A stretch of DNA of 64,000 nt from Faecalicatena contorta (GCF_021531975.1 NZ_JAFBIY010000003.1:124001-188000), one strand, 5' to 3'; numbered from the stretch's first letter, positions 43,390-52,124 are shown. Notes: generated from the letters alone by a model not told the origin. Made by a program: numbers and translations.

Positions 43390-44637
43390 ATGGCAAAAGC
43401 ATTACCAAGAGGAGTTAGAGAGAAGAACGGTTCATATGAAGCAAGAGCGGTTGTAAACGGAATTAGAATCAATTTATATGGAACAGATCTAAACGAACTG
43501 ATGGAAGAATTTGAAAAGGCAAAAGAAAATGCCAGGGATACATTGGATTATAGAAAAACAAGAATCACATTGAATGAGTGGTTTGAAGAATGGTTTTCAG
43601 AGGTAAAGCAACACCGGGTGAAAGAAACAAGTATTGCACCGATGAAAAATAATTTCAAAAGAACATTTGGTTTTTATATCGGGTCAATGAAGCTGAAAGA
43701 TATTAAACCGTTGGATGTTCAGAGAGCATTAAATGCAATGGAACAGAATCATGTATCGCACAGTGCAATGCGAGAAGCATTGGGGCGTTTAAGAGAATGC
43801 TTAGATTTTGCATTAGGAAACCAATTGATTAAAGTAAATCCATGTTTGATTGTAGAAGTACCATGGACATTTAAACAATCAAAAGAAGAAATTGCATTAA
43901 CCCAGGAAGAACAGGACAATTTCCTGAGTGAGATGGAGGATAGCTGGTATAAAGAAATGTTCTATTTCATGTGTCTGACAGGTGTCCGAGTTGGAGAACT
44001 TGGTGGAATGAAATGGAGCGATATAGATTTTAAAAAGAAAGTAGTTCACGTCAGACGTTCCTTGAGTTGTAGTTATTATAATGGAGAAAAGAGAATGATG
44101 CTTGTAACTCCTAAAACGGTAAATTCAATCAGAGAGATTCCGTTTTTAGGAGAAATGGAAGAAATATTAAAAGCTCAGAGGAAAAAACAGAATAAGCTAA
44201 AAGAGGAACTGGGCAGTCGCTGGAGAAGTACGGATGATTTAAAAGATTTGGTATTTACAACAGGTATGGGAAGTCCCTGCGTCAGATATGTTGTAGAGAA
44301 AGAAATAAAAAAGGCTTTAAAGAGAATGAGAGAAAAAGAAGGAGTTCTGGCAGTACAAGAAAATAGAGAACCCAGAGAGATCAGGGACTTCCACCCACAT
44401 AGTTTACGACATACGTTTGCTACAAGATGCTTTGAAAAGAAAATGGAACCGAAGGTTGTCCAGAGGTTGATGGGACATTCGAGTATCAGCATCACATTAA
44501 ACATTTATACACATGTCTTGGATAATATAATGGAAGAAGAAATTAAGAAATTTGGAGTGGCGAAGACACAGACACCGGAAGAATATTATAATGAAGAAAT
44601 TCGAAGGGCTAGAATTTCGGCTATGAGTCACTGCTGA
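43390..44637 (+). CDS. int: Tyrosine integrase of the ICE
   Basis: A 415-residue tyrosine recombinase. The N-terminal ~50 residues (GVREKNGSYEARAVVNGIRINLYGTDL) form a Tn916-like arm-binding domain; a SAM-like core-binding domain spans ~65-160. Catalytic residues are Arg201 (TGVRVGELGG), His337 and Arg340 (HSLRHTF), His363 (MGHSS) and the nucleophile Tyr373 (LNIYTH). All are present, so the element should be able to integrate and excise. CAGGAGG leader. It is the last gene of the ICE. Confidence 0.95.
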   Translation: MAKALPRGVREKNGSYEARAVVNGIRINLYGTDLNELMEEFEKAKENARDTLDYRKTRITLNEWFEEWFSEVKQHRVKETSIAPMKNNFKRTFGFYIGSMKLKDIKPLDVQRALNAMEQNHVSHSAMREALGRLRECLDFALGNQLIKVNPCLIVEVPWTFKQSKEEIALTQEEQDNFLSEMEDSWYKEMFYFMCLTGVRVGELGGMKWSDIDFKKKVVHVRRSLSCSYYNGEKRMMLVTPKTVNSIREIPFLGEMEEILKAQRKKQNKLKEELGSRWRSTDDLKDLVFTTGMGSPCVRYVVEKEIKKALKRMREKEGVLAVQENREPREIRDFHPHSLRHTFATRCFEKKMEPKVVQRLMGHSSISITLNIYTHVLDNIMEEEIKKFGVAKTQTPEEYYNEEIRRARISAMSHC

Positions 44638-44640
44638 TTA

Positions 44641-44762
44641 TAAAGTTGGGGTACGAAAATACTCCCCAACTTTATAAAAAGGATTCCCCAAATAAGAAAA
44701 AATGAAATTGAAATCAAGCAACAAATGCTCAGAATCATTCCCCAACTTAAAAAATTGGGGAA
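44641..44762. repeat. TTGGGGA repeat cluster, candidate integrase arm sites
   Basis: The motif occurs in both orientations at 44645-44651 and 44664-44670 (an 11-bp hairpin, TAAAGTTGGGG/CCCCAACTTTA), then as TTCCCCAA at 44684-44691 and 44738-44745 and TTGGGGAA at 44755-44762 (an 8-bp hairpin). The first hairpin may also terminate int transcription. Five copies just outside int fit DR-type sites bound by the N-terminal domain of Tn916-like integrases. Confidence 0.6.
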
Positions 44763-44946
44763 CACAGGAAATCGTTAATTAGCCGGAAAGACCAATTTCT
44801 TGAAAATACTGATAAATACATAGCTGTATTATATATAAGTAGCAATACAGGCAGAATATAATTTCAAAGTTCACAAATCAGGCTGGAATGTAATCCAAAA
44901 GTCGCAAATCAGATGGGAAAGTAAATTCCTAAAGCAAAATGATTAT

Positions 44947-44990
44947 AAAACCCCTGAAGATCCCGGGAAATGGGCATTTTCAGGGGTTTT
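44947..44990. terminator. Bidirectional terminator near the ICE right end
   Basis: AAAACCCCTGAA pairs with TTCAGGGGTTTT over 20 bases with T/A tracts on both sides. The integration boundary should lie between int and about this point, since sequence from ~45030 belongs to another gene's remains. Confidence 0.75.
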
Positions 44991-45029
44991 TGCGTCCAAA
45001 ATGAAATATCGCGAGGCTGGTGCGATGGT

Positions 45030-45678
45030 TTGCTCTCTTCGCTTAAGGCGAATACGAAATATACTTACCGGCTCTATCTGAAGCTGACAGACAACGCAGC
45101 TGCAGAAGGATATGTTTTCGGTCCAAACACCAGATTAAAAGTGAACGGCAAATATGTTGGATATACCCACTCCGATGAAACCAGTGTTTCATTGCAGATT
45201 GGAACTGAGCTTACTATGACGCCTACTGTGGAAGTAACTTCGGATTACAAAATCATTGAGGGAGCAAACGGCTCCTGGACGCAGAACAGCGACGGAACGC
45301 TGACTTTCCGTGCAGATGGCGATTTCGGCAAATTCACCGGCGTTAAGGTTGACGATACGCTGATTGATGCGAAGAATTATACTGCAGTCTCCGGCTCGAC
45401 TGTTATCACGCTGAATACAAATCACCTCAAAACTCTTTCTGTCGGCACGCATGAACTCACAGTTGTCTATACCGACGGCGAGTGTAGCACGAATTTTGAG
45501 ATTAAGCAAGCAGCCTCAGATCAGACAAAGCCAACAGAAGGTAATAAAACTGATACTGAAACGCCGACGGGTGATAAGGACACGGCAAGCCCTCAGACCG
45601 ATGATGCCACTAATCTCGCTCTGTGGATTGCACTGATGCTTCTGAGCGGTGCGGGAATAACCGGCGTGACTTTATACA
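45030..45678 (+). pseudogene. Truncated cell-surface protein, C-terminal part
   Basis: The frame reads SLKANTKYTYRLYLKLTDN with no start or ribosome-binding site, so the 5' end is missing. A beta-sandwich X2-like domain (LIDAKNYTAVSGSTVITLNTNHL), a Thr/Asp-rich linker and the start of a membrane anchor (SPQTDDATNLALWIALMLL) remain. The anchor runs directly into a virD4 fragment, losing its basic tail. Base composition is visibly more G+C-rich than the flanks. It is the remains of a surface protein from another element. Confidence 0.75.
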
Positions 45679-46021
45679 CAGTTATTTCAACAGTTATTTT
45701 ATCTTGCCGATCATAAGTATTACGGCAGGCGGCCGGTCCATGTGCATTTTCTCATGGATGAATTTGCTAATGTTTCACTGCCAGATGATTTCGATAAAAT
45801 ATTGTCTGTTATGCGTTCAAGGGAAATAAGTGTGTCTATCATCCTGCAAAACTGGCACAGTTGAAAGTCTTGTTTGAAAAGCTATGGGAATCCATAGCAG
45901 GAAGTTGTGACGAATTTTTATATCTGGGTGGAAACGAGCAAAGTACCCATAAATATGTGAGCGAACTTCTGGGAAAGGCAACTATAGATATGAATACCTA
46001 TGGGAAATCTACCGGGCATGG
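45677..46021 (+). pseudogene. Frameshifted fragment of a second virD4
   Basis: The sequence matches codons of the intact virD4 from YTQLFQQLFYLAD to NTYGKSTGH (intact copy about 21.14-21.48 kb) with many silent changes. One base is lost near 45853 (CAAAACTGGCACAG against CAGAATCTAGCACAG), splitting the frame, and both ends are missing. Divergence shows it comes from a related but different ICE. Confidence 0.85.
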
Positions 46022-46074
46022 GTCAAATGAAAAACTAAATTTCGGATTTAAAAATTCACTTTACGGGGCTGTTA

Positions 46075-46103
46075 TTGACTATATAGTATAAAAATAGTAT
46101 AAT
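46075..46103 (+). promoter_or_regulatory. Promoter of the toxin-antitoxin pair
   Basis: TTGACT, a 17-base spacer and TATAAT (46098-46103) lie 42 bases before the antitoxin start. Close to consensus, as expected for a constitutively primed, autoregulated antitoxin operon. Confidence 0.82.
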
Positions 46104-46144
46104 ATGATTAAAATATTACTATCAAAAAACAGGGAGGTGCTGTT

Positions 46145-46411
46145 ATGAATATACGTCCATCGGCAGCAATCCGTCAGAATTATAATGAGATTGCTGATTT
46201 GTGCCGTAAAACTGCAGAGCCAATTTTCCTGACAAAAAATGGTGAAGGTGATTTGGTGGTTATGGATATTGAAACTTTTAACAGACGTGAGAAGATGTTG
46301 CGATTAAGAGAAGAGCTTTTATCCGTTGAGGAAGACCGACTTGCAGGAAGAACAGGATGTACGCTTGATGAACTGGATTCTTATCTGGATGATATGATTG
46401 ACGAGGTATAG
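46145..46411 (+). CDS. Phd/YefM-type antitoxin
   Basis: An 88-residue antitoxin. The N-terminal DNA-binding fold has MNIRPSAAIRQNYNEIADLCRKTAEPIFLTKNGEGDLVVMDIETF, typical of Phd/YefM; the acidic C-terminus (LDELDSYLDDMIDEV) should wrap the toxin. AGGGAGG site. It is followed after 3 bases by the toxin gene and preceded by a consensus promoter. Confidence 0.9.
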   Translation: MNIRPSAAIRQNYNEIADLCRKTAEPIFLTKNGEGDLVVMDIETFNRREKMLRLREELLSVEEDRLAGRTGCTLDELDSYLDDMIDEV

Positions 46412-46414
46412 TAT

Positions 46415-46732
46415 ATGGAAGAAAATATAAAGTACAAGGTCATTATTTCGGACAGAGCGAAAAGAATGTTAGGAAATCATTTACGTTTCATGGCACAGGT
46501 TAACAAAGATGCAGCAAAAGAGAAGAAGAAAGAAATTATGAAGGCATTGCGTTCGCTTGCCTGTATGCCGCATCGTTTCCCGTTTTTTGAGGAAATGTAT
46601 ATACCACCCAACAAATATCATAAAATGTTTGTGGGAAAATGGTATCTTGTTCTTTATCAGATAAAAGATGATACAGTATATGTGGATTACATTCTGGATT
46701 GTCGCAAAGATTATAATTGGATTATTCAATAA
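46415..46732 (+). CDS. RelE/ParE-type toxin
   Basis: A 105-residue basic toxin of the RelE/ParE fold: YKVIISDRAKRMLGNHLRFMAQVN, then HRFPFFEEMYIPPNKYHKMFVGKWYLVLYQIKDDTVYVDYILDCRKDY. The ending resembles RelE mRNA interferases more than gyrase-directed ParE. Complete and in operon with its antitoxin, so probably functional. Confidence 0.88.
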   Translation: MEENIKYKVIISDRAKRMLGNHLRFMAQVNKDAAKEKKKEIMKALRSLACMPHRFPFFEEMYIPPNKYHKMFVGKWYLVLYQIKDDTVYVDYILDCRKDYNWIIQ

Positions 46733-46812
46733 GATATTTTTTAAATCGTCACTCTTGGTAAGTGGCGATTTCGCATGACTTTGATTATGAAGTTTTTTGT
46801 TTTTTGGTGCAG

Positions 46813-46938
46813 TTATTTTTCCTGTTTGTGATGCTTGGCATAGATGCCATAGTAGCGTAGCATTTTAAAATGCTTTTCAGGGATATGTACAATTAACCTT
46901 TTGATGAAATCCAAGGCAGGAATACATTCGGTAAAGGT
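46813..46938 (-). pseudogene. C-terminal stub of an IS91-type transposase
   Basis: Reading the minus strand from about 46938 to the stop at 46813 gives TFTECIPALDFIKRLIVHIP followed by EKHFKMLRYYGIYAKHHKQE. This is the conserved end of IS91/ISCR-family transposases. Everything upstream is missing, so it is only a relic. Confidence 0.8.
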
Positions 46939-46969
46939 GCTTTGTACAGGCATTATAAAAACAAGCTAG

Positions 46970-47570
46970 GTTCTGGACAGAAGATGAGTTTGCATCCCAC
47001 TTTCGTAAAATGTTAACTTTGGAACAATATCGGAATAAAGAAATGGCAGAGCTTTACAGTCAGTGTATTGTCGAAGGACCGGTTGCCTATATGGAAGATC
47101 TGTTACGTGAACTGATTCTTTTGCCATCCGGAGGCATGGTGATTGATACACCGGGGATGCGTGAACTGGGGATGTGGGATGCCGGAGACGGAATCGATCA
47201 ACTTCGCTCTTATCAGAAACTGATGAATGAGAATCGGTATGTGGAAGATACACAAGGTTATCTGGCTGAGAAAAGGCAAAATGGTAGAGATATACCAATC
47301 ATGACGATGGGACCAATCTGCATTACCCCTGAACTGAAAAGAAAGGGGTATGGAAAGAGTGGTTTTACTTATGCAAGTAAGTTTGGCATTCGTTATCATG
47401 GTCTGCCGGAAGGCGAAGATGCATCCTTCTTTTTGTGCAAGGAATTGATTCCGGGATATTTTGATGGGATTACAGGTGAATATTCGACACCACAGGGATA
47501 TTTTGTGGATGAAGCAGAGGTGGAAATATACGATAAGGAGTTTCCGGTAAAAGAGAAATCGGCTTGCTGA
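46970..47570 (+). pseudogene. Open frame stitched from TetR, RsgA and GNAT gene pieces
   Basis: A continuous frame with three unrelated parts. The first ~47 residues after FWTEDEFASHFRKML resemble the C-terminal domain of a TetR regulator. Next comes the G3 region of ribosome GTPase RsgA (SGGMVIDTPGMRELGMWDA) joined to an RsgA C-terminus (YQKLMNENRYVEDTQGYLAEK) with the zinc region deleted. Last is a GNAT acetyltransferase tail (MGPICITPELKRKGYGKSGF, then GLPEGEDASFFLCKELIPG) with an internal deletion. All junctions stay in frame. Probably gene debris; expression is not evident. Confidence 0.72.
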
Positions 47571-47618
47571 AGAATTTCGGATGGTAGTACGGCGATAGTA
47601 AACAGGAGGAATAAATGT

Positions 47619-48566
47619 ATGAAGGTATCAATACGATCATGGGAAAAGTCAGATGCTGCATCGCTGGCAGCTACATTATCAAATAAAAGGATTCTGAATA
47701 ATTTGCGGGATGGACTGCCGTATCCTTACACGGAAAAGGATGCGCTTGATTATATCAATTCTATTTTGTTTTCAAATTCCGATAATACATTTGCTTACGC
47801 AATTGATGTAGACGGAACGGCAGTCGGAAGTATCGGTGCTTTTCGTCAGGAAAACATTCATTGCCGCACTGCGGAACTTGGGTATTATCTGTCAGAGGAA
47901 TACTGGGGGAAAGGAATTATGACAGAAGCAGTCAGACTGCTTTGTGAGAAAGTGTTTGCTGAGACGGATATCATCAGGATCTTTGCAGAGCCATTTGCTT
48001 ATAATATCGGATCACGGCGTGTTCTTGAAAAAGCAGGATTTCATTTGGAAGGTATTATGAAGTGTAATGCCGCGAAGAATGGACAGATACTGGATATGGC
48101 ACTTTATGGGCTTACAAGACAGACAGAAAAGTATCCTGTACGTCGCTTGAATGAGGACGAAATTCCCACAGCTTTGAATCTCAGCTGGGAGGTTTTCTGT
48201 AAGTTTGAAGCACCGGAGTACTCTGAAGAAGGCATTAGTGAGTTCAGAAAAAGTCTTGATGATGAAGAACGTACCAGAAAGCTTACATTTTATGGGGCTT
48301 TTGATGGTAATCAGCTTGTGGGAACACTCTGTATGAGAGAACCACAGCATATTGGTGGATTTTTCGTGAAAGCAGATTATCATAGAAAAGGGATCGGACG
48401 CAGTTTATTTGAAACAATGCGAAGAGATTATGACCGTCAGGAATTTACCGTGAATTCTTCGCCTTATGCAGTGGAAGTATACCGGCATCTTGGTTTCAAA
48501 GAAACGGATATGGAACAGACGGTAAATGGTATTCGTTTTACGCCGATGAGGTATTGGGAAAATTAG
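47619..48566 (+). CDS. Tandem GNAT acetyltransferase
   Basis: A 315-residue protein with two GNAT domains. Residues ~1-165 are RimJ/RimL-like (ELGYYLSEEYWGKGIMTEAVRLL as acetyl-CoA loop, NIGSRRVLEKAGF). Residues ~170-315 are a second, shorter GNAT (GGFFVKADYHRKGIGRSLFETM, VYRHLGF). The fusion suggests one domain acetylates a substrate and the other is regulatory or acts on a second target; substrates unknown. AACAGGAGG site. Confidence 0.88.
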   Translation: MKVSIRSWEKSDAASLAATLSNKRILNNLRDGLPYPYTEKDALDYINSILFSNSDNTFAYAIDVDGTAVGSIGAFRQENIHCRTAELGYYLSEEYWGKGIMTEAVRLLCEKVFAETDIIRIFAEPFAYNIGSRRVLEKAGFHLEGIMKCNAAKNGQILDMALYGLTRQTEKYPVRRLNEDEIPTALNLSWEVFCKFEAPEYSEEGISEFRKSLDDEERTRKLTFYGAFDGNQLVGTLCMREPQHIGGFFVKADYHRKGIGRSLFETMRRDYDRQEFTVNSSPYAVEVYRHLGFKETDMEQTVNGIRFTPMRYWEN

Positions 48567-48591
48567 TTGCATTCTAATGTTAAATGAGTTG

Positions 48592-48640
48592 AAAAGATGT
48601 TTTTGGGATGATAAACTCTTCTTAAAAGCATCTTTTTCTT
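48592..48640 (+). terminator. Terminator after the tandem GNAT gene
   Basis: AAAAGATG...AAAAG-type stem closes with CATCTTTTTCTTTT; the loop region is ~20 bases with partial pairing. Confidence 0.6.
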
Positions 48641-48791
48641 TTACGCTTTTATGCGTGTCTATACAATATCTTAATTATCTTAAAGGAATTCATGCTTTTC
48701 ATACCACATTAACAGCAGGAGTCCTTAAAGGTAATGATATGAACGACACAATCTTTCTTACAAGGACTCCAACACACGAAAGGAGTACCGA

Positions 48792-49739
48792 ATGGGAAAG
48801 AACAGAGAATACAAAAGTGATGTGTTTTCCATGTTGATGGAAGACAAAGCAAACGCATTGGATGTTTACAATGCGTTGCATGGCTCGGATTATATGAATC
48901 CAGAGGAGGTAGAAATCGTACAGTTGGAAAAAGGTGTGTCCCTTTCCATCAGAAATGATGCTTCATTTATGATTGATATGAATATCAGCTTCTATGAGCA
49001 TCAGTCTACACATAATCCCAATATGCCACTTCGATTTGCCATTTATTTTATGAATGCGATTGAAGATTGGATAAAACAACAAAAGAAGGATTTGTTCAGT
49101 CCAAATCAAATTAAGATTCCAACACCGTACTTTGTGGTGTTTTATAATGGAACAGAAAAACGACCAGAATATGAAGAAATGAGATTATCCGATGCATTCT
49201 ACCATAAGACAGATGAACTGCAAATGGAACTGATTTGTAAGGTATATAATATCAATCCTGATAATAATCAGGGATTGAAAAGAAAATCAATAGTGCTGGA
49301 TGGATATACATATTTTGTAGAGAAGGTAAGAGCTAACCAAAAGAAGAAAATGGATCTGGAAGAAGCACTGGATGATGCAATAGAAGATTGTATCAATAAT
49401 CACATATTGGAAGATTTTTTCAGAACTAGGAAAGATGAGGTGAAAAAAGTGACACATCTTGATTTTACGTGGGAAGCGAGAGAAGAGTTAATACGTAAAG
49501 AAGAGTTTGAAGGTGGGCTTTCACAGGGGCTTTCACAGGGGCTTTCACAGGGGATTTCGCAGGGCATTTTGCGAGGAAAAATTGAATCGATCATCGAATT
49601 ATTAAATGATTTAGGAGAAATTCCGGAAGAACTACAGACAAAAATTATGTCGGAAAAAGATTTGCAAATCTTAACAAAATGGCATAAGGCGGCAGCAAAA
49701 TCAGACTCCATAGAAGAATTTCAAGGGAAAATGCAATAA
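48792..49739 (+). CDS. Rpn-family/PD-(D/E)XK nuclease-like protein with GLSQ repeats
   Basis: A 315-residue protein of the same superfamily as the gene at 12.5 kb but from a distinct branch: REYKSDVFSMLMEDKANALDVYNAL, MIDMNISFYEHQSTHNPNMPLRFAIYF and FVVFYNGTEKRPE. The nuclease Asp/Glu/Lys set is less obvious here, so activity is uncertain. Residues ~242-257 are four GLSQ-type repeats from a 12-bp tandem repeat. These genes are often multicopy in gut Firmicutes and linked to mobile DNA. Confidence 0.8.
   Translation: MGKNREYKSDVFSMLMEDKANALDVYNALHGSDYMNPEEVEIVQLEKGVSLSIRNDASFMIDMNISFYEHQSTHNPNMPLRFAIYFMNAIEDWIKQQKKDLFSPNQIKIPTPYFVVFYNGTEKRPEYEEMRLSDAFYHKTDELQMELICKVYNINPDNNQGLKRKSIVLDGYTYFVEKVRANQKKKMDLEEALDDAIEDCINNHILEDFFRTRKDEVKKVTHLDFTWEAREELIRKEEFEGGLSQGLSQGLSQGISQGILRGKIESIIELLNDLGEIPEELQTKIMSEKDLQILTKWHKAAAKSDSIEEFQGKMQ
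49515..49562 (+). repeat. 12-bp tandem repeat, four units, in frame
   Basis: GGGCTTTCACAG occurs three times exactly and once as GGGATTTCGCAG, encoding Gly-Leu/Ile-Ser-Gln. In-frame slippage would change the length of the linker between the catalytic and helical C-terminal parts without disrupting the gene. Confidence 0.9.
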
Positions 49740-49782
49740 TTGTCAGATATGTGAATACATGAGTTGAATTTGGGGTGATGAA

Positions 49783-49827
49783 AGGCTCTGGTGACCAGTT
49801 GAAAAATTGGTTGTCAGGGTCTTTTTT
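49783..49827 (+). terminator. Terminator after the Rpn-like gene
   Basis: AGGCTCTGGTGACCA pairs along its full length (with several G-T pairs) with TGGTTGTCAGGGTCT over 10 bases, followed by TTTTTT. Confidence 0.75.
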
Positions 49828-50045
49828 GTCAGAATTCTGGTAAAAAATAAAATATTTGGCGTGGAATGTGGTATTATTAGAGATATTGAAAAACTGGAAT
49901 TGAAGCGATAATATCAACAATTATGATCTGGCACATGATATGGAAATCGCTGTGATAACAGAAAACAAGACTTTGCAAATATTTTTTCAAACTAAAGAAA
50001 GTAAGATTGAATTCTGTAATGCACTTGAAGAAAGGAGAGCATATA

Positions 50046-50636
50046 ATGTTTAAATCAAAAGAACAGAAAATTGCAGATGTACGTGCAGAAATAGAAAAAA
50101 CATTTCAGGAATTTATGGAAGGGGAAGGCAGGCTGCCGGAAGGTTTTTCAGAACGGTATAACAGAACTATACCTTCCGGATTAGTTTTGCACGAAACACC
50201 ATTTAAAGCATACCTGGATATGATATGGCATAGCGTTGATGCTCTTCATGATAAAACCGGAATATCAGACTGGCTTTATCTGGACGAATCATTGGAGATA
50301 AATGCTGCGGCACAGGCAATTTCTGATTGGGCAAAAAGACATAGAGAAATGAATGCCTTGCTAAGGGAAAAAAGTCATGTAGGTAATACAACTATAATGG
50401 TGCCTGTATCCAATTACTGCACAGGAAGAATCATGATTGTAATAGATGACAGATACAGATTTGAGGGTATTACTGAAGAATCTTTACAGAAATGCAAATC
50501 TGAAGAAATATCTTTCTGCACAGTTCTTTCGGATTGTAAGCTGTATGATCTTATTGAGCAGAAGGAAAAGGAAATCACATATGTGACTTATCCGAATTAC
50601 CATGATGAGACATATGCTGACTGGAGCTTTAAGTAG
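50046..50636 (+). CDS. Uncharacterised cytoplasmic protein
   Basis: A 196-residue soluble protein; ATG 50046 has GAAAGGAGAG upstream. It is acidic, with SDWLYLDESLEINAAAQAISDWAKRHREMNALLREK in the middle and a beta-rich end (ITYVTYPNYHDETYADWSFK). No catalytic motif, membrane segment or Cys pair stands out. Not recognised. It is followed 29 bases later by an isochorismatase-like gene and may be co-transcribed with it. Confidence 0.65.
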   Translation: MFKSKEQKIADVRAEIEKTFQEFMEGEGRLPEGFSERYNRTIPSGLVLHETPFKAYLDMIWHSVDALHDKTGISDWLYLDESLEINAAAQAISDWAKRHREMNALLREKSHVGNTTIMVPVSNYCTGRIMIVIDDRYRFEGITEESLQKCKSEEISFCTVLSDCKLYDLIEQKEKEITYVTYPNYHDETYADWSFK

Positions 50637-50665
50637 GGTAAATCAGGATTTGTAAGAAGGAAGAC

Positions 50666-51115
50666 ATGAAAGCATTATTGGTTATAGATATTCAAAAGTC
50701 ATATATCACAAAATATGAAACTGATATTGTACAGAGAATTAATGAGAGGATAATGGAATTTCAAAAGGCTCAGTATGATATTGTATATATTAAGAACACG
50801 AAGAAGCTTCGTAGTGGAATGGTAACAGATGAGTTTGCAGATGATCTCATTCTTGCATCAGATAATGTATTTTGCAAAAGACAGGCGGATGCATTCTCAT
50901 CTGAAGAACTGATTTCATATCTTAACTCAAAGGGCGTTTCGGAGATAGAGATGATAGGTGTAGATGGGAATTCGTGCATCAAGGCAAGTGCCAAAGGTGC
51001 AGTGAAATGCGGATTCATTGTTTCTATTTTTTTGAACTGCGTAGGTGTATCCAATTTGCCGAAATTTGAAAAGACCAAAGAGGAACTTGAAAAAATAGGG
51101 GTAATATTAAAGTAA
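50666..51115 (+). CDS. Isochorismatase-like cysteine hydrolase
   Basis: A 149-residue Rossmann-like hydrolase: ALLVIDIQKSYI carries the catalytic Asp, FCKRQADAFSS the catalytic-region Lys, and IGVDGNSCIKASAKGA the nucleophilic Cys in the usual place. Family members hydrolyse isochorismate, nicotinamide or related amides; substrate cannot be told. It is shorter than typical (about 180), lacking part of the lid. Confidence 0.83.
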   Translation: MKALLVIDIQKSYITKYETDIVQRINERIMEFQKAQYDIVYIKNTKKLRSGMVTDEFADDLILASDNVFCKRQADAFSSEELISYLNSKGVSEIEMIGVDGNSCIKASAKGAVKCGFIVSIFLNCVGVSNLPKFEKTKEELEKIGVILK

Positions 51116-51251
51116 ACAATTAGATTAATCGGAATTTGGCAGGCTGTACCTGCACCTGATTCACGTCGTTATTTTGTTAGGGCAGTGTAAATCATTCCAC
51201 GCAATAGGCAGGCGAAGATGCCCAAAAAATTGATTTTTGGAGGTAAACAAT

Positions 51252-51659
51252 ATGCGTATAGAACATATTGCAATGTATGTAAATGATCTGGAAAAAGAGA
51301 AAGCATTTTTTGAAACCTATTTTGATGCAAAAGCAGGAGATAAATATGTGCATGAGGAAATTGGATTCAGTTCATATTTCCTGGAATTTCAGGATGGAGC
51401 AAGGCTGGAATTAATGCATAACACTGAAATGGATGATATAGAAAAATATAGAAAGCGAACAGGATTTATACATATTGCATTTACAGTTGGTGGAAAAGAG
51501 GATGTGGATAGAATTACAGAGAAAATAAAGAATGATGGTTATGAAGTAATCAGTGGTCCACGTACAACAGGTGATGGCTATTACGAAAGTTGTATACTTG
51601 ATCCGGAAGGAAATCAGATAGAGGTTACGACGGAGGTAGAAAATAATGTTTGCGGATAA
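51252..51659 (+). CDS. VOC/glyoxalase-family protein
   Basis: A 135-residue single-VOC protein: RIEHIAMYVNDLEKEKAFFETYF, FLEFQDGARLELMHN, FIHIAFTVGG and CILDPEGNQIEVTTE. The metal-binding His/Glu positions of lactoylglutathione lyase are present (His4, Glu, His, Glu). ATG 51252 after GGAGGTAAACA; a TTG 15 bases upstream overlaps the ribosome-binding site and is rejected. It overlaps the next gene by 14 bases. Confidence 0.85.
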   Translation: MRIEHIAMYVNDLEKEKAFFETYFDAKAGDKYVHEEIGFSSYFLEFQDGARLELMHNTEMDDIEKYRKRTGFIHIAFTVGGKEDVDRITEKIKNDGYEVISGPRTTGDGYYESCILDPEGNQIEVTTEVENNVCG

Positions 51660-52065
51660 TTTGATGGAATTGAGAAAATATCACGCGATGTCCCAGGAGG
51701 AACTGGCAGAGAAGATTGGTGTTTCCAGACAGACCCTCTCCAAGTATGAGACGGGTGAATCCCTGCCGGATATTGAAAAATGCAAGGCGTTGGCTGATGT
51801 ATTTGGCATTACTGTGGATGATCTTATCTGCTATGAAAAATCCACAGGAATGGGACTTGGGATACCGCCCAGGGGCAAACACATCTTTGGAATGGTCAAG
51901 GTGGGCGACAAAGGGCAGGTCGTGATTCCTGCCAAGGCAAGAAAGATCTTCCATATTAACCCGGGAGACAGCCTTATCATATTAGGGGATGAATCCCAGG
52001 GTATCGCTTTGATAAAAGAGGAAAACCTGCTGGAATTGCTCCATATTGCCGGGAGTGAAAAATAA
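51646..52065 (+). CDS. XRE-AbrB fusion regulator
   Basis: A 139-residue protein with an N-terminal Cro/CI helix-turn-helix (residues ~1-60, MSQEELAEKIGVSRQTLSKYETGES) fused to a C-terminal SpoVT/AbrB swapped-hairpin domain (~80-130, KVGDKGQVVIPAKARKIFHINPGDSL). Both bind DNA in other proteins, so this is a bivalent regulator. Overlap with the VOC gene indicates a common transcript. Targets unknown; the XRE regulator gene to the right has a similar helix-turn-helix. Confidence 0.88.
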   Translation: MFADNLMELRKYHAMSQEELAEKIGVSRQTLSKYETGESLPDIEKCKALADVFGITVDDLICYEKSTGMGLGIPPRGKHIFGMVKVGDKGQVVIPAKARKIFHINPGDSLIILGDESQGIALIKEENLLELLHIAGSEK

Positions 52066-52124
52066 AAGTTTCCTGTTGGTTGATTTTTAATCGTGGAATA
52101 TCGTTTTAATCCATTGAGTTACAG

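Noticed and set aside
1-44640. Vancomycin (van) or tetracycline resistance genes expected from the Tn1549/Tn916-type backbone
   Set aside because: None is present in the visible part; the cargo positions are occupied by the Gabija-type and mec-like modules.
48577-48837. An 86-codon frame between the tandem GNAT gene and the Rpn-like gene
   Set aside because: It begins in the terminator, lacks a ribosome-binding site and overlaps the start of the better supported gene.
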